This document shows positions 35,239-43,460 of a stretch of DNA of 64,000 bases, in pieces. Both the position numbers and the translations under genes were made by a program. The notes below the pieces were generated by a model. The model was not told where the DNA came from. It did no database searches and worked only from the letters and a program-made list of their open reading frames with translations. The stretch is from Streptomyces griseorubiginosus (GTDB lineage Bacteria; Actinomycetota; Actinomycetes; Streptomycetales; Streptomycetaceae), in assembly GCF_001514195.1 (NCBI RefSeq), contig NZ_KQ948734.1:1121076-1185075 (forward strand), given 5' to 3'. How positions within the stretch are numbered: the stretch's first letter is position 1; each line of letters starts with the position of its first letter.

Positions 35239-36564
35239 GTGTCAGCCCAACACCAGACCATCAAGGCTCCTGTCGCCGTGAAGACGTCGCGGACCAGCCG
35301 TCCGGAAATCGTCGAGACCGTCGCGGACGTGATCGCCGACATCCGGGCCAACGGCGACGCCGCCGTGCGCCGCTGGTCGCAGAAGTTCGACAACTGGAGC
35401 CCGGAGTCCTACCGGCTCGGACCCGACCAGATCGCCTCCGTCGTCTCCTCGGTCCCCGAGACCGTCCTCGACGACCTCCGGTTCGTGCAGACGCAGGTCC
35501 GCGGCTTCGCCCAGGCGCAGCGGGACTCCCTCACCGACTTCGAGGTGGAGACGCTGCCCGGCGTGTTCCTGGGGCAGCGCAACCTCCCCATCGGCGCCGC
35601 CGGCGCCTATGTCCCCGGCGGCCGCTACCCCCTCACCGCCTCGGCCCACATGACCGTCCTGACGGCCAAGGTCGCCGGTGTCGAGCGGGTCGCCGCGACC
35701 ACCCCGCCGGACCGGGGCGCCCCGCCGCCCGTCAGCATCGCCGCGATGCACCTGGCCGGGGCCGACGAGATCTACGTCATGGGCGGCGTCCAGGCGGTGG
35801 CGGCCCTCGCGCTGGGCACCGAGACCATCGACGCCGTCGACATGCTCGCGGGACCCGGCAACGCCTATGTGGCGGAGGCCAAGCGCCAGCTGTTCGGCGA
35901 GGTCGGCATCGACCTGTTCGCCGGACCGACGGAGGTGCTGATCGTCGCCGACGGCACCGCGGACCCCTTCGTGGTCGCCACGGACCTGCTGTCCCAGGCC
36001 GAACACGGCCCCGACTCCCCGGCCGTCCTCATCACCACCTCCGAGGAGGTGGGCCGCCGGACCATCGCCTGGGTGGACAAGCTGCTGCCCGGCCTGTCCA
36101 CCGGAGAGGTCGCCGGTCGCGCCTGGCGCGACCACGGCGAGGTGATCGTCGTCCCCACCCTGGACGCCGCCTACGCGCTCGCCGACGAGTACGCGAGCGA
36201 GCACGTCCAGATCCTCACCGCCGAACCCCGCGAGGCGCTGCACCGCATGCGCAACTACGGCGCCCTGTTCCTCGGGGACAAGACCTGCGTCGCGTACGGC
36301 GACAAGGTCATCGGCACCAACCATGTGCTGCCCACCCTCGGCGCGGCCCGCTACACCGGCGGCCTCTGGGTCGGCAAGTACCTCAAGACCGTGACCTACC
36401 AGGAGGTCCGGGACCCCGCCTCCAGCGCCCGGCTCGGCGAGATCTGCGGCAGGGCCTCACGCATCGAGAACTTCGAGGGACACGCGCGCTCGGGAGACGT
36501 CCGTGCCGCGCGCTACGGATCGGCCCCGCTGGCCTGGACCGACCACACCTTCGAGCAGAGCTGA
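35239..36564 (+). CDS. Histidinol-dehydrogenase-like NAD-dependent alcohol dehydrogenase
   Basis: 441-residue member of the histidinol dehydrogenase superfamily. Visible landmarks are GAAGAYVPGGRYPLTASAHM, LAGPGNAYVAEAKRQLFGEVGIDLFAGPTEVLI, the zinc-ligand pair LLSQAEHGPDS (Gln and His), and the C-terminal FEGHARSGD with the last His ligand. GTG 35239 is supported by AAGGAG six bases upstream. Its setting in a PucR-controlled operon with a permease, ThuA-like protein and TPP enzyme argues against histidine biosynthesis. Relatives such as sulfopropanediol dehydrogenase oxidise an alcohol to an acid in two steps. Substrate unknown. Confidence 0.88.
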   Translation: MSAQHQTIKAPVAVKTSRTSRPEIVETVADVIADIRANGDAAVRRWSQKFDNWSPESYRLGPDQIASVVSSVPETVLDDLRFVQTQVRGFAQAQRDSLTDFEVETLPGVFLGQRNLPIGAAGAYVPGGRYPLTASAHMTVLTAKVAGVERVAATTPPDRGAPPPVSIAAMHLAGADEIYVMGGVQAVAALALGTETIDAVDMLAGPGNAYVAEAKRQLFGEVGIDLFAGPTEVLIVADGTADPFVVATDLLSQAEHGPDSPAVLITTSEEVGRRTIAWVDKLLPGLSTGEVAGRAWRDHGEVIVVPTLDAAYALADEYASEHVQILTAEPREALHRMRNYGALFLGDKTCVAYGDKVIGTNHVLPTLGAARYTGGLWVGKYLKTVTYQEVRDPASSARLGEICGRASRIENFEGHARSGDVRAARYGSAPLAWTDHTFEQS

Positions 36565-36668
36565 TCCGCGATGACGGATCGCGACTTATGCCGACGCGAT
36601 GAAGCGGCCCGGCAGCCCTTCGGCAAGGAGCACCTCCCGCACCTCCCCCTAGACCCACGGAGATCGAC

Positions 36669-38279
36669 ATGTCAGCCACCGACAACGAGGCGCACTCAGC
36701 GCCCGCATCCACCCCCGTAGGCCGATCCGGCGGGGCGCCCGACCCCGTCTCCTCGGCGGCGGACGCCGAAATGCTCGCCGTACTCGGCTACGAGCAGAAG
36801 TTCGACCGCAAGGTCAGCCTGTGGGGGAACTTCGCCCTCGGCTTCGTCTACCTCTCGCCCCTCGTGGGTGTCGTGGCCCTCTTCGCCGTCGGTCTGGCGA
36901 CCGCCGGCGGGCCGTCCGTCTTCTGGATCGGCATCGTCGGCGCCGGGCAGTTCCTGGTCGCGCTGGTCTTCGGCGAGGTCGTCTCGCAGTTCCCGCTCGC
37001 GGGCGGCCTCTACCAGTGGGTCAGACGGCTGTGGAACGGGCGCTACGCCTGGTTCAACGCCTGGACGTACATCTGTTGCATCACCATCGGCATCACCAGC
37101 ACCGCACTGTTCAGCTCCGACTTCGCGGCCAGCCTCTTCGCCGGCACCGCCGACCAGCCCGCCATCAGCTCCACCCCCGCCCAGCGCCTGTGGATCGCCG
37201 TCGCGGTGACCGTCGTCTGCCTGATCTGCAACTGCTTCGGCACCCGGACCCTGGCCCTGATCTCCAAGATCGGCCTGGCCGCGGAACTGATCGGCATCGT
37301 CGTCGTGGGCTTCTACCTGCTGATCTTCGAGCGGCACAACTCCGTCTCGATCTTCTTCGAGACCAGCAGCTCCACCCACGACAACTACGTCCTGGCCTTC
37401 ATCGCCGCCTCGCTCGTCGGGCTCTTCCTCTTCTACGGCTTCGAGGCCTGCGGCGAGATCGCCGAAGAGGTCCCCAACCCCTCCCGCAGCATCCCGCGGG
37501 CCATGCAGCTGACCGTCGCCGTCGGCGGGGTGGCCGCGCTGTTCGCCTTCGTCGGCTACGCCCTCGCGGCGCCGGACCTCGCCTCGATCCTCTCCGGCAA
37601 GGACACCAACCCGATCCCCTCGATCCTCCAGAGCTCGGTCGGCACCGTCGGCACCAAGGCCGTCCTCACGGTGATCATGACCTCGTTCATCGCGGGTGTG
37701 ATGAGCCAGCAGGCCGCCGCGAGCCGGATCGTGTTCTCCTTCGCCCGCGACGACATGTTCCCGGGCTCCCGCGTCTTCTCGAAGATCTCCCGCACCCACC
37801 GCGTCCCGCTGAACGCGCTGCTCGCGGTGAACGTCCTCCCGCTGCTGCTCTTCGTGTTCGTCTACTACTCGCCGGACTCCCTCACCAAGATCGCGGCGTT
37901 CCAGATGCTGGCCGGATACGCGGCCTTCATGATGGTCGTACTGGCCGCCCTGCGGATGCGACTGAAGGGCTGGCGCCCCGCCGGAGCCTGGACGCTGGGC
38001 CGCTGGGGCTTCGCGGTGACCGTGGCCGCCCTGACCTACGGCGTGCTCGGGATGGTGCTGCTCTCCTGGCCCACCGGCGGCGCCGGAACCTCCTTCGTGG
38101 ACCGCTGGATCGCCCTCATCGGCTTCCTCATCGTCTCCGCCGTGGGCCTGGTGTACCTGTTGACCGCGAAGCCGGAGCGCAAGTCCACCGCGCCGGAGGG
38201 CGACGCCATCGAGGTGGCCGAGCGGCTGCGCAGCCGAGCCGAAGCCCTTGCCCGTACGACCTCAGGGAGCACCGCATGA
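36669..38279 (+). CDS. APC-superfamily permease
   Basis: 536-residue transporter of the amino acid-polyamine-organocation family with about 12 hydrophobic segments. N-terminal LGYEQKFDRKVSLWGNFALGFVYLSPLVG and the substrate-helix region FYGFEACGEIAEEVPNPSRSIPRAM are typical of the AGCS/GABA-permease-like branch. The N- and C-termini are charged and cytoplasmic. It probably imports the substrate of the operon, which suggests an amine- or amino-acid-like compound, though the family also carries other cations. The stop overlaps the next start (ATGA). Confidence 0.92.
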   Translation: MSATDNEAHSAPASTPVGRSGGAPDPVSSAADAEMLAVLGYEQKFDRKVSLWGNFALGFVYLSPLVGVVALFAVGLATAGGPSVFWIGIVGAGQFLVALVFGEVVSQFPLAGGLYQWVRRLWNGRYAWFNAWTYICCITIGITSTALFSSDFAASLFAGTADQPAISSTPAQRLWIAVAVTVVCLICNCFGTRTLALISKIGLAAELIGIVVVGFYLLIFERHNSVSIFFETSSSTHDNYVLAFIAASLVGLFLFYGFEACGEIAEEVPNPSRSIPRAMQLTVAVGGVAALFAFVGYALAAPDLASILSGKDTNPIPSILQSSVGTVGTKAVLTVIMTSFIAGVMSQQAAASRIVFSFARDDMFPGSRVFSKISRTHRVPLNALLAVNVLPLLLFVFVYYSPDSLTKIAAFQMLAGYAAFMMVVLAALRMRLKGWRPAGAWTLGRWGFAVTVAALTYGVLGMVLLSWPTGGAGTSFVDRWIALIGFLIVSAVGLVYLLTAKPERKSTAPEGDAIEVAERLRSRAEALARTTSGSTA

Positions 38280-38944
38280 CCCGCGTTCTGTATCTGTACG
38301 GCGGCTGGCCCGGCCACAAGCCCTACCAGGTGGCCGAGGAATGGGCCCTGCCGATCTTCAAGAACCTCGGCTTCGACGTGGAGGAGACCAACGACATCTT
38401 CTCCCTCGACGCCGACCTCACCGGCTACGACCTCATCGCGCTCAACTGGAACAACGCCCTGCTGTCCGAGGGCCTGACCGCCGCCCAGGAGTCGAACCTG
38501 CTGGGCGCGGTGGAGGCCGGCACCGGGATCGCCGCCTGGCACGGCGCGGCCGCCGCGTTCCGCACCAGCCTCAAGTACCACTGGCTCCTCGGCGGCAGCT
38601 TCCTCGAACACCCCGCCGGCGAAGGCGTGAAGTACCCGTACGGGGTCACGATCACGGACACCGATCACCCGATCACCGCCGGGGTACGGGACTTCCGGGT
38701 CGCCTCCGAGCAGTACTACATGTCGGTCGACCCCAACAACCACGTCCTCGCCGAGTCCACCTTCACCGGCGAGCACCTGTCCTGGCTGGACGGAAAGACC
38801 ATCCCCCAGGCCTGGACCCGCACCTGGGGGGAGGGCCGCGTCTTCTACAGCGCGGTCGGCCACGACCTCGACGACCTGCAGAACCCGGACGTCACCCGCC
38901 TGTGCACCCAGGGCTTCGCCTGGGCCGCCCGCACCTCCGACTGA
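38276..38944 (+). CDS. ThuA-like domain protein
   Basis: 222-residue class-I-glutamine-amidotransferase-like protein of the ThuA family. Features: RVLYLYGGWPGHKPYQ at the N-terminus, YDLIALNWNNALLS, GIAAWHGAAAAFRTS, WLLGGSFLEHP, ITDTDHPITAGV and the end motif VFYSAVGHDLDDLQNPDV. ThuA was named for trehalose utilisation, and relatives appear with sugar oxidation enzymes, but the reaction here is unknown. The ATG overlaps the permease stop by 4 nt. Confidence 0.88.
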   Translation: MTRVLYLYGGWPGHKPYQVAEEWALPIFKNLGFDVEETNDIFSLDADLTGYDLIALNWNNALLSEGLTAAQESNLLGAVEAGTGIAAWHGAAAAFRTSLKYHWLLGGSFLEHPAGEGVKYPYGVTITDTDHPITAGVRDFRVASEQYYMSVDPNNHVLAESTFTGEHLSWLDGKTIPQAWTRTWGEGRVFYSAVGHDLDDLQNPDVTRLCTQGFAWAARTSD

Positions 38945-38967
38945 GCCACCGCCGAAAGGAACCCGAC

Positions 38968-40755
38968 ATGCCCGTCCTCACCGGAGGCCAGATCGTCGCG
39001 CGGACCCTGCGCAACTACGGGGTCGACGTCGTCGCCGGCATCCCCGGCCACGGCATCTGGTCACTGACCGACGCCTTCCTGGACGACGAGTCCCGGATCC
39101 CCTTCATCCAGACCTTCCACGAGCAGAGCGCCGTCCACCTCGCCGACGGCTACTACCGTGTCACCGGCCGCCCGCAGGCCGCGGTCACCTCCATCGGCGC
39201 CGGCGCCAGCAACACCGTCATCGGCATGGGCACCGCGTTCACCGACTCCACCAGCGTGCTCGTCGTCACCGGCGGCCCGCCGACCCACATGCGCGGCCAC
39301 GGTCTGCTCCAGGAACTCGACCGCTACACGGCCAACGACTTCCCCAAGGTGGCCGAGGCCGTCAGCAAGCGGCACTGGGTCGTCACCCGGGTCGAGGAGC
39401 TCCCCTTCGTCCTGCACCGCTGTTTCAACTCCATGCTGACCGGGCGGCCGGGCCCGGTGCACCTCGAAGTCCCCATGGACGTCCAGGCCGAGGCGGCGAA
39501 CGTCGAGCTCCACGACCTGGAGCGGCGTATCCCCGTCGGCCGCCAGCACCCCGACCCGGAGGCCGTGGACCGCGCGGTCGACGTGCTGCGCGCGGCCAAC
39601 CGGCCGGTCATCGTGGTCGGCGGCGGTGCGATCACCTCCGAGGCCTCCGACGTGGTCCTCGCGCTCGCCGAGAAGTGGCAGATCCCGGTCGTCACCACGT
39701 GGAACGGCAAGAGCGCCTTCCCCGAGGACCACGAGCTGTTCGCGGGCAGTGTCGGCCAGACCGGCACGATGACCGGCAACGCGATCGCCAGCTCCGCCGA
39801 CGTCGTGATCTCCGTCGGCTGCCGCTTCACCGACTGGTCGGCCTCCAGCTACGCCAAGGGCATCAGCTTCTCCATCCCGCCCGCGAAGCTCATCCACATC
39901 GACATCGACCCGCACGAGATCGGCAAGAACTATCCGGCGGAGGTCGGGATCGTCGCCGACGCCCAGCGTGCCGTCGCGGCCATCGTCGACTCGCTCCCCT
40001 CCCAGGGTGTCGACCGCTCCGAGTACCTCGCCGAACTGGCCCGGCTCAAGCAGGACTGGGAGGACAAGCTCGCCGGGCGCCGGGACAGCGACCGCTTCCC
40101 CTTCACCTCCCAGCGCCCGCTCGGCGCCCTGCGCAACGTGCTCCCGCGTGACGCGATCATCGTCGCGGGCTCGGGCAACACCCAGGGAGCGGTCAAGCAG
40201 ACCTTCCCGGTGTACTCGCCGCGCACCCACCTCACCTCCGGCGGCTTCTCCTCGATGGGCTGGGCGATCCCGGCCGCGGTCGGCGCCAAGCTCGCCCGGC
40301 CGGAGAGCCCGGTGGTGTGCGTCCTCGGCGACGGCGACTTCCTGATGACCTCCCAGGAGATCGCCCTGAGTGTCACCGCCGGCGCCCCGGTGATCTTCGT
40401 GGTCCAGAACAACGCGGGCTACATGTCGATCCGCGGCGGCCAGCGCAAGCAGACCTCGCGCCACATCGGCACCGAGTTCTCGCACCCCGACGGCTCGCCG
40501 TACAGCCCCGACTTCGCGGCCATGGGCCGGGCCTTCGGCATCGAGTCGTACAAGGTCAACGACGCCGACTCCCTGGAGCCGACGCTGCGCAAGGCGGTCC
40601 AGTCCGGCGCCCCCGCAGTGATCGAGGTCCCCACGGACCGCGACGCCGCCGGCCCCTGGGTCCCCGGCTGGTGGGACTTCCCGATCCCGGCGTACATCAA
40701 GGACGAGCGCCAGGACGAGTACGACCGCATCAGGGCCACGGAACAGCACCTCTGA
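38968..40755 (+). CDS. Thiamine-diphosphate-dependent enzyme (acetolactate synthase-like)
   Basis: 595-residue TPP enzyme with the normal three domains. The catalytic Glu lies in FHEQSAVHLADGY near residue 50, the cofactor/Mg site is GDGDFLMTSQE followed by VVQNNAGY, and the middle domain shows RPVIVVGGGAI. It resembles acetolactate synthase, IolD, sulfoacetaldehyde acetyltransferase and oxalyl-CoA decarboxylase-like proteins in layout; no regulatory subunit gene is nearby, so it is unlikely to be the biosynthetic ILV enzyme. Expected to cleave or form a carbon-carbon bond next to a keto group in this operon. AAAGGA precedes ATG 38968. Confidence 0.9.
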   Translation: MPVLTGGQIVARTLRNYGVDVVAGIPGHGIWSLTDAFLDDESRIPFIQTFHEQSAVHLADGYYRVTGRPQAAVTSIGAGASNTVIGMGTAFTDSTSVLVVTGGPPTHMRGHGLLQELDRYTANDFPKVAEAVSKRHWVVTRVEELPFVLHRCFNSMLTGRPGPVHLEVPMDVQAEAANVELHDLERRIPVGRQHPDPEAVDRAVDVLRAANRPVIVVGGGAITSEASDVVLALAEKWQIPVVTTWNGKSAFPEDHELFAGSVGQTGTMTGNAIASSADVVISVGCRFTDWSASSYAKGISFSIPPAKLIHIDIDPHEIGKNYPAEVGIVADAQRAVAAIVDSLPSQGVDRSEYLAELARLKQDWEDKLAGRRDSDRFPFTSQRPLGALRNVLPRDAIIVAGSGNTQGAVKQTFPVYSPRTHLTSGGFSSMGWAIPAAVGAKLARPESPVVCVLGDGDFLMTSQEIALSVTAGAPVIFVVQNNAGYMSIRGGQRKQTSRHIGTEFSHPDGSPYSPDFAAMGRAFGIESYKVNDADSLEPTLRKAVQSGAPAVIEVPTDRDAAGPWVPGWWDFPIPAYIKDERQDEYDRIRATEQHL

Positions 40756-40841
40756 CCGTCCCCGCACCTACCCTCACCGACCGCCCGCGCAGCCGCGATC
40801 CGGCCGCACGGGCGGTTGCGCGTGCCGGGCAGGATGTCTCC

Positions 40842-41234
40842 CTGCTGAGAGTCGGGTTCGTCAGGGAGTTCTTCGCGGGGCCGGTCGGTCTCCCCGGAAT
40901 CCACGAGCTGACGCGCTCGGACTCCCCGGAACGGCGGGAGACCGCGGCCTTCGCCGTCGCGTATCTCGCGGCTGCCCCTATGGTCGCCGCGTTCACCGAG
41001 ACCGAGCAGTGCCTGCTGGGCTGCGGCGAGAACATCGTGGGCTGCTCGTCACTGTTCACCGACGGCTCCTGGGTCTGGCGCGGTGACCTCGGGCACTACG
41101 TGGGACGCCATGGCGTGACACTGCCGGTCGAGTTCGTCGAGCGGATGCGCGAGTTCGACGGGAAGCCACCGGTCGACGAGGTCGACGCGTCGGTGGCACG
41201 CCTGGCCCTGCGATCCACCGGGCAGCTCGCCTGA
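40842..41234 (+). CDS. Conserved hypothetical protein with probable CTG start
   Basis: The frame encodes LLRVGFVREFFAGPVGLPGIHEL and continues to GENIVGCSSLFTDGSWVWRGDLGHYVGRHGVTLP, about 130 residues of coherent sequence with coding-type GC bias. No ATG, GTG or TTG lies in frame between the TPP gene stop and this stretch. CTG 40842 (or 40845) with AGGA seven bases upstream is the best start, unless there is a sequencing error. Function unknown; no membrane segment or known motif is seen. It lies 86 bp after the TPP enzyme gene and may not belong to that operon. Confidence 0.6.
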   Translation: MLRVGFVREFFAGPVGLPGIHELTRSDSPERRETAAFAVAYLAAAPMVAAFTETEQCLLGCGENIVGCSSLFTDGSWVWRGDLGHYVGRHGVTLPVEFVERMREFDGKPPVDEVDASVARLALRSTGQLA

Positions 41235-41248
41235 CGGTCGCCCCCCCC

Positions 41249-41394
41249 CGCAACGCCCCTCCCCACCCGATCCCCCTCGCGACGCCCCTCCCCACCCGAT
41301 CGCCCCTCGCGACGCCTCTCTCCTCGCAATCCCCCTCGCGACGCCCCTCTCCACGCGCCCCCCCCGCGACGCCCCTCCCCACCCGATCCCCCCT
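41249..41394 (+). repeat. Minisatellite, 29-bp period, five copies
   Basis: Five imperfect copies of CGCGACGCCCCTCCCCACC followed by CGATCCCCCT begin at about 41249, 41278, 41308, 41337 and 41365. They sit between the hypothetical gene and the promoter of the lipid operon. Confidence 0.8.
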
Positions 41395-41397
41395 CCC

Positions 41398-41427
41398 GCC
41401 AATCCGCGAAGCGACCTGTTCCGGATT
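41398..41427 (+). promoter_or_regulatory. Shared ECF-type promoter element, site 1 (lipid operon)
   Basis: GCCAATCC (41398-41405), 16 bp, CGGATT (41422-41427). The start point would lie about 30 bp before the ATG at 41464. The same element occurs at three other places in the window, two of them before sigma-factor genes. Confidence 0.7.
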
Positions 41428-41463
41428 ACGCGCGGAGTGATCGCGAGTGCGGGAGGAAAGCGG

Positions 41464-42732
41464 ATGAGGCGGACGGCCGTCGTGGGCTCCGGGGTGGCGG
41501 GGCTGACCGCTGCGTACATCCTGGGGCGGACGCGACACGTCGTGCTCTACGAGGCCGACGACCGGCTCGGCGGGCACGCGCACACGCATGAGGTGACGTC
41601 GTCGTACGACGGGCGGGTGCACCGGGTGGACTCCGGGTTCATCGTGCACAACCGCCGCACCTACCCCCACCTGCTGCGGCTCTTCGACGAACTCGGCGTC
41701 CCCACGCAGGAGTCGGAGATGAGCATGTCGGTCCGCTGCGAGGGCTGCGGACTGGAGTACGCCGGCGCCCGCGGCCCCGCCGGACTCCTCGCCCGGCCCC
41801 GCAGCGTCCTCAGCGGGACCTACCTGCGGCTGCTCGCCGAGGTGCCCGCCTTCCACCGGGCCGCCCGCCGGCTGCTGGCCCAAGGGCACCACGGCGACGA
41901 ACAGGACCTCACCCTGGGGGAGTTCCTGGACCGGGAGGGCTTCTCCGCCTACTTCCGCGCCCACTTCATGACCCCCGTGGTGTCGGCCGTGTGGTCCTGC
42001 GACGCCGTCACCGCGCAGCGCTACCCGGCCGCCTACCTGTTCCGCTTCCTGGAGCACCACGGAATGCTGTCGGTGGGCGGTTCGCCGGTGTGGCGCACGG
42101 TCACCGGCGGTTCGCGGGAGTACGTCGACCGGATCGCCAAGCAGATCGCCGAGATCCGCACCGGCACCCCGGTCCGGGCCGTGCGCCGCCACACCGACGG
42201 CGTCGAAGTGACCGCCGCCGACGGCACCACCGAGTCCTACGACTCCGTGGTCGTCGCGGTCCACCCGGACCAGGCACTGCGCCTGCTCGCCGATCCCACC
42301 GAGCGGGAGCGGGAGGTGCTCGGCGCGTTCCGCTACTCGCGCAACACCACCCTGCTGCACACCGACACCCGGCTGCTGCCCCGCGCCCGCGGCGCCCGCG
42401 CCTCCTGGAACTACCTCATGCCGTCCTGCACGGCCGGCGCCGACCGCGTCCGGGTCAGCTACGACATGAACCGGCTGCAACGCCTCGACGCCGCCGAGTC
42501 GTTCGTCGTCACCCTCGGCGGCGAGGACCGCGTCGACCCGGACCGGGTGCTGGCCCGCATGGTCTACGAACACCCCGTCTACACCCCGGAGTCGGTGGCC
42601 GCCCAGCGGCGGCTGCACGAACTGGCCGGTGACGTCTGCGTGTTCGCGGGTGCCTACCACGGCTGGGGGTTCCACGAGGACGGCTGCCGCTCCGGAGTCG
42701 AGGCCGCCGCCGCGCTGGGAGCGCGCTGGTGA
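41464..42732 (+). CDS. FAD-dependent amine oxidase family protein, first gene of the lipid operon
   Basis: 422-residue flavoprotein. GxGxxG site RTAVVGSGVAGLTAAYILGR, then VLYEADDRLGGHAHTHEV and the conserved VDSGFIVHNRRTYPHLLRLFDELGV; C-terminal FAD-closing region FAGAYHGWGFHEDGCRSGVEAAAAL. This NAD(P)-binding amine-oxidase type is regularly found beside cyclopropane-synthase-like methyltransferases, and similar proteins are implicated in furan or methyl-branched fatty-acid formation. ATG 41464 has GGGAGGA six bases upstream. First of five genes that all overlap by 4 nt, with a putative ECF promoter just upstream. Confidence 0.88.
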   Translation: MRRTAVVGSGVAGLTAAYILGRTRHVVLYEADDRLGGHAHTHEVTSSYDGRVHRVDSGFIVHNRRTYPHLLRLFDELGVPTQESEMSMSVRCEGCGLEYAGARGPAGLLARPRSVLSGTYLRLLAEVPAFHRAARRLLAQGHHGDEQDLTLGEFLDREGFSAYFRAHFMTPVVSAVWSCDAVTAQRYPAAYLFRFLEHHGMLSVGGSPVWRTVTGGSREYVDRIAKQIAEIRTGTPVRAVRRHTDGVEVTAADGTTESYDSVVVAVHPDQALRLLADPTEREREVLGAFRYSRNTTLLHTDTRLLPRARGARASWNYLMPSCTAGADRVRVSYDMNRLQRLDAAESFVVTLGGEDRVDPDRVLARMVYEHPVYTPESVAAQRRLHELAGDVCVFAGAYHGWGFHEDGCRSGVEAAAALGARW

Positions 42733-43460
42733 ACGCCGTACCCGCCCTCTACGCCTGCACGATCCGCCATGTGCGGACCACCCCGTGGCGCTACCTGCTG
42801 CGCCACCGCACCTACCTGTGGCTCGTCGACCCCGACCGGCCGCCTCGACTGCCGTTCCTCATAAGGCCGTTGGCCCGCTTCGACCCCCGCGACCACTTCA
42901 CCGGCGACCAACCCACCCTGCGCGCGGGCCTCGACGCCTACCTCGCCGGGCACGGCGTCGACCTGGAGGGCGGGCCGGTGGTGATGCTCACCCACGCCCG
43001 GGTCCTCGGGTACGTGTTCAACCCGATCACCCTCTACTGGTGCCACGGCCCCGACGGCGCTCCCCGCTGCGTGGTCGCCGAGGTCCACAACACCTACGGC
43101 GGCCGGCACGCCTACCTCCTCCACCCGGACGAGGGCGGGACGGCCCAGGCCGACAAGGAGTTCTACGTCTCACCGTTCCTCCCCGTCGACGGCCGCTACC
43201 GCATGCGGCTGCCGCATCCGGGACCGCGGCTCGACCTGACCGTGCACCTGGACCGCGAGGACGGCCGCACCCTGACCGCCACCGTCCACGGCGCCCGGCG
43301 CGCGGTGACCGTCCCGAACCTGCTGCGCCTGGCGCTGCGCCACCCCTGGTCCACCCTCGCCGTGTCGGCGGCCATCCGCTTCCACGGCATCCGCCTCCAC
43401 CTGCGGGGCCTGGCCGTCCAGCCCCGACCCGAGAAGCACACCCCGGAGAACCTGACATGA
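42729..43460 (+). CDS. DUF1365 family protein
   Basis: 243 residues. Family pattern: ALYACTIRHVRTTPWRYLLRHRTYLWLVD, RLDPRDHF-type RFDPRDHFTG, GYVFNPITLYWCHGP, VVAEVHNTYGGRHAYLL and KEFYVSPFLPVDGRYRM. DUF1365 genes consistently accompany a cyclopropane-fatty-acid-type methyltransferase and an amine oxidase; the molecular role is not established. GTG 42729 forms a GTGA overlap with the previous stop. Confidence 0.92.
   Translation: MNAVPALYACTIRHVRTTPWRYLLRHRTYLWLVDPDRPPRLPFLIRPLARFDPRDHFTGDQPTLRAGLDAYLAGHGVDLEGGPVVMLTHARVLGYVFNPITLYWCHGPDGAPRCVVAEVHNTYGGRHAYLLHPDEGGTAQADKEFYVSPFLPVDGRYRMRLPHPGPRLDLTVHLDREDGRTLTATVHGARRAVTVPNLLRLALRHPWSTLAVSAAIRFHGIRLHLRGLAVQPRPEKHTPENLT

Noticed and set aside
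35239..36564. Histidine biosynthesis hisD
   Set aside because: No other his genes are adjacent, and the gene is embedded in a PucR-controlled catabolic operon with a permease.
38968..40755. Biosynthetic acetolactate synthase ilvB
   Set aside because: No ilvN regulatory subunit or ilvC follows, and the neighbours are catabolic genes.
41056..42675. Long minus-strand open frame opposite the amine oxidase gene
   Set aside because: It is a shadow of the plus-strand operon, with low-complexity Gly/Arg/Val content and repeat-derived peptides from the minisatellite.
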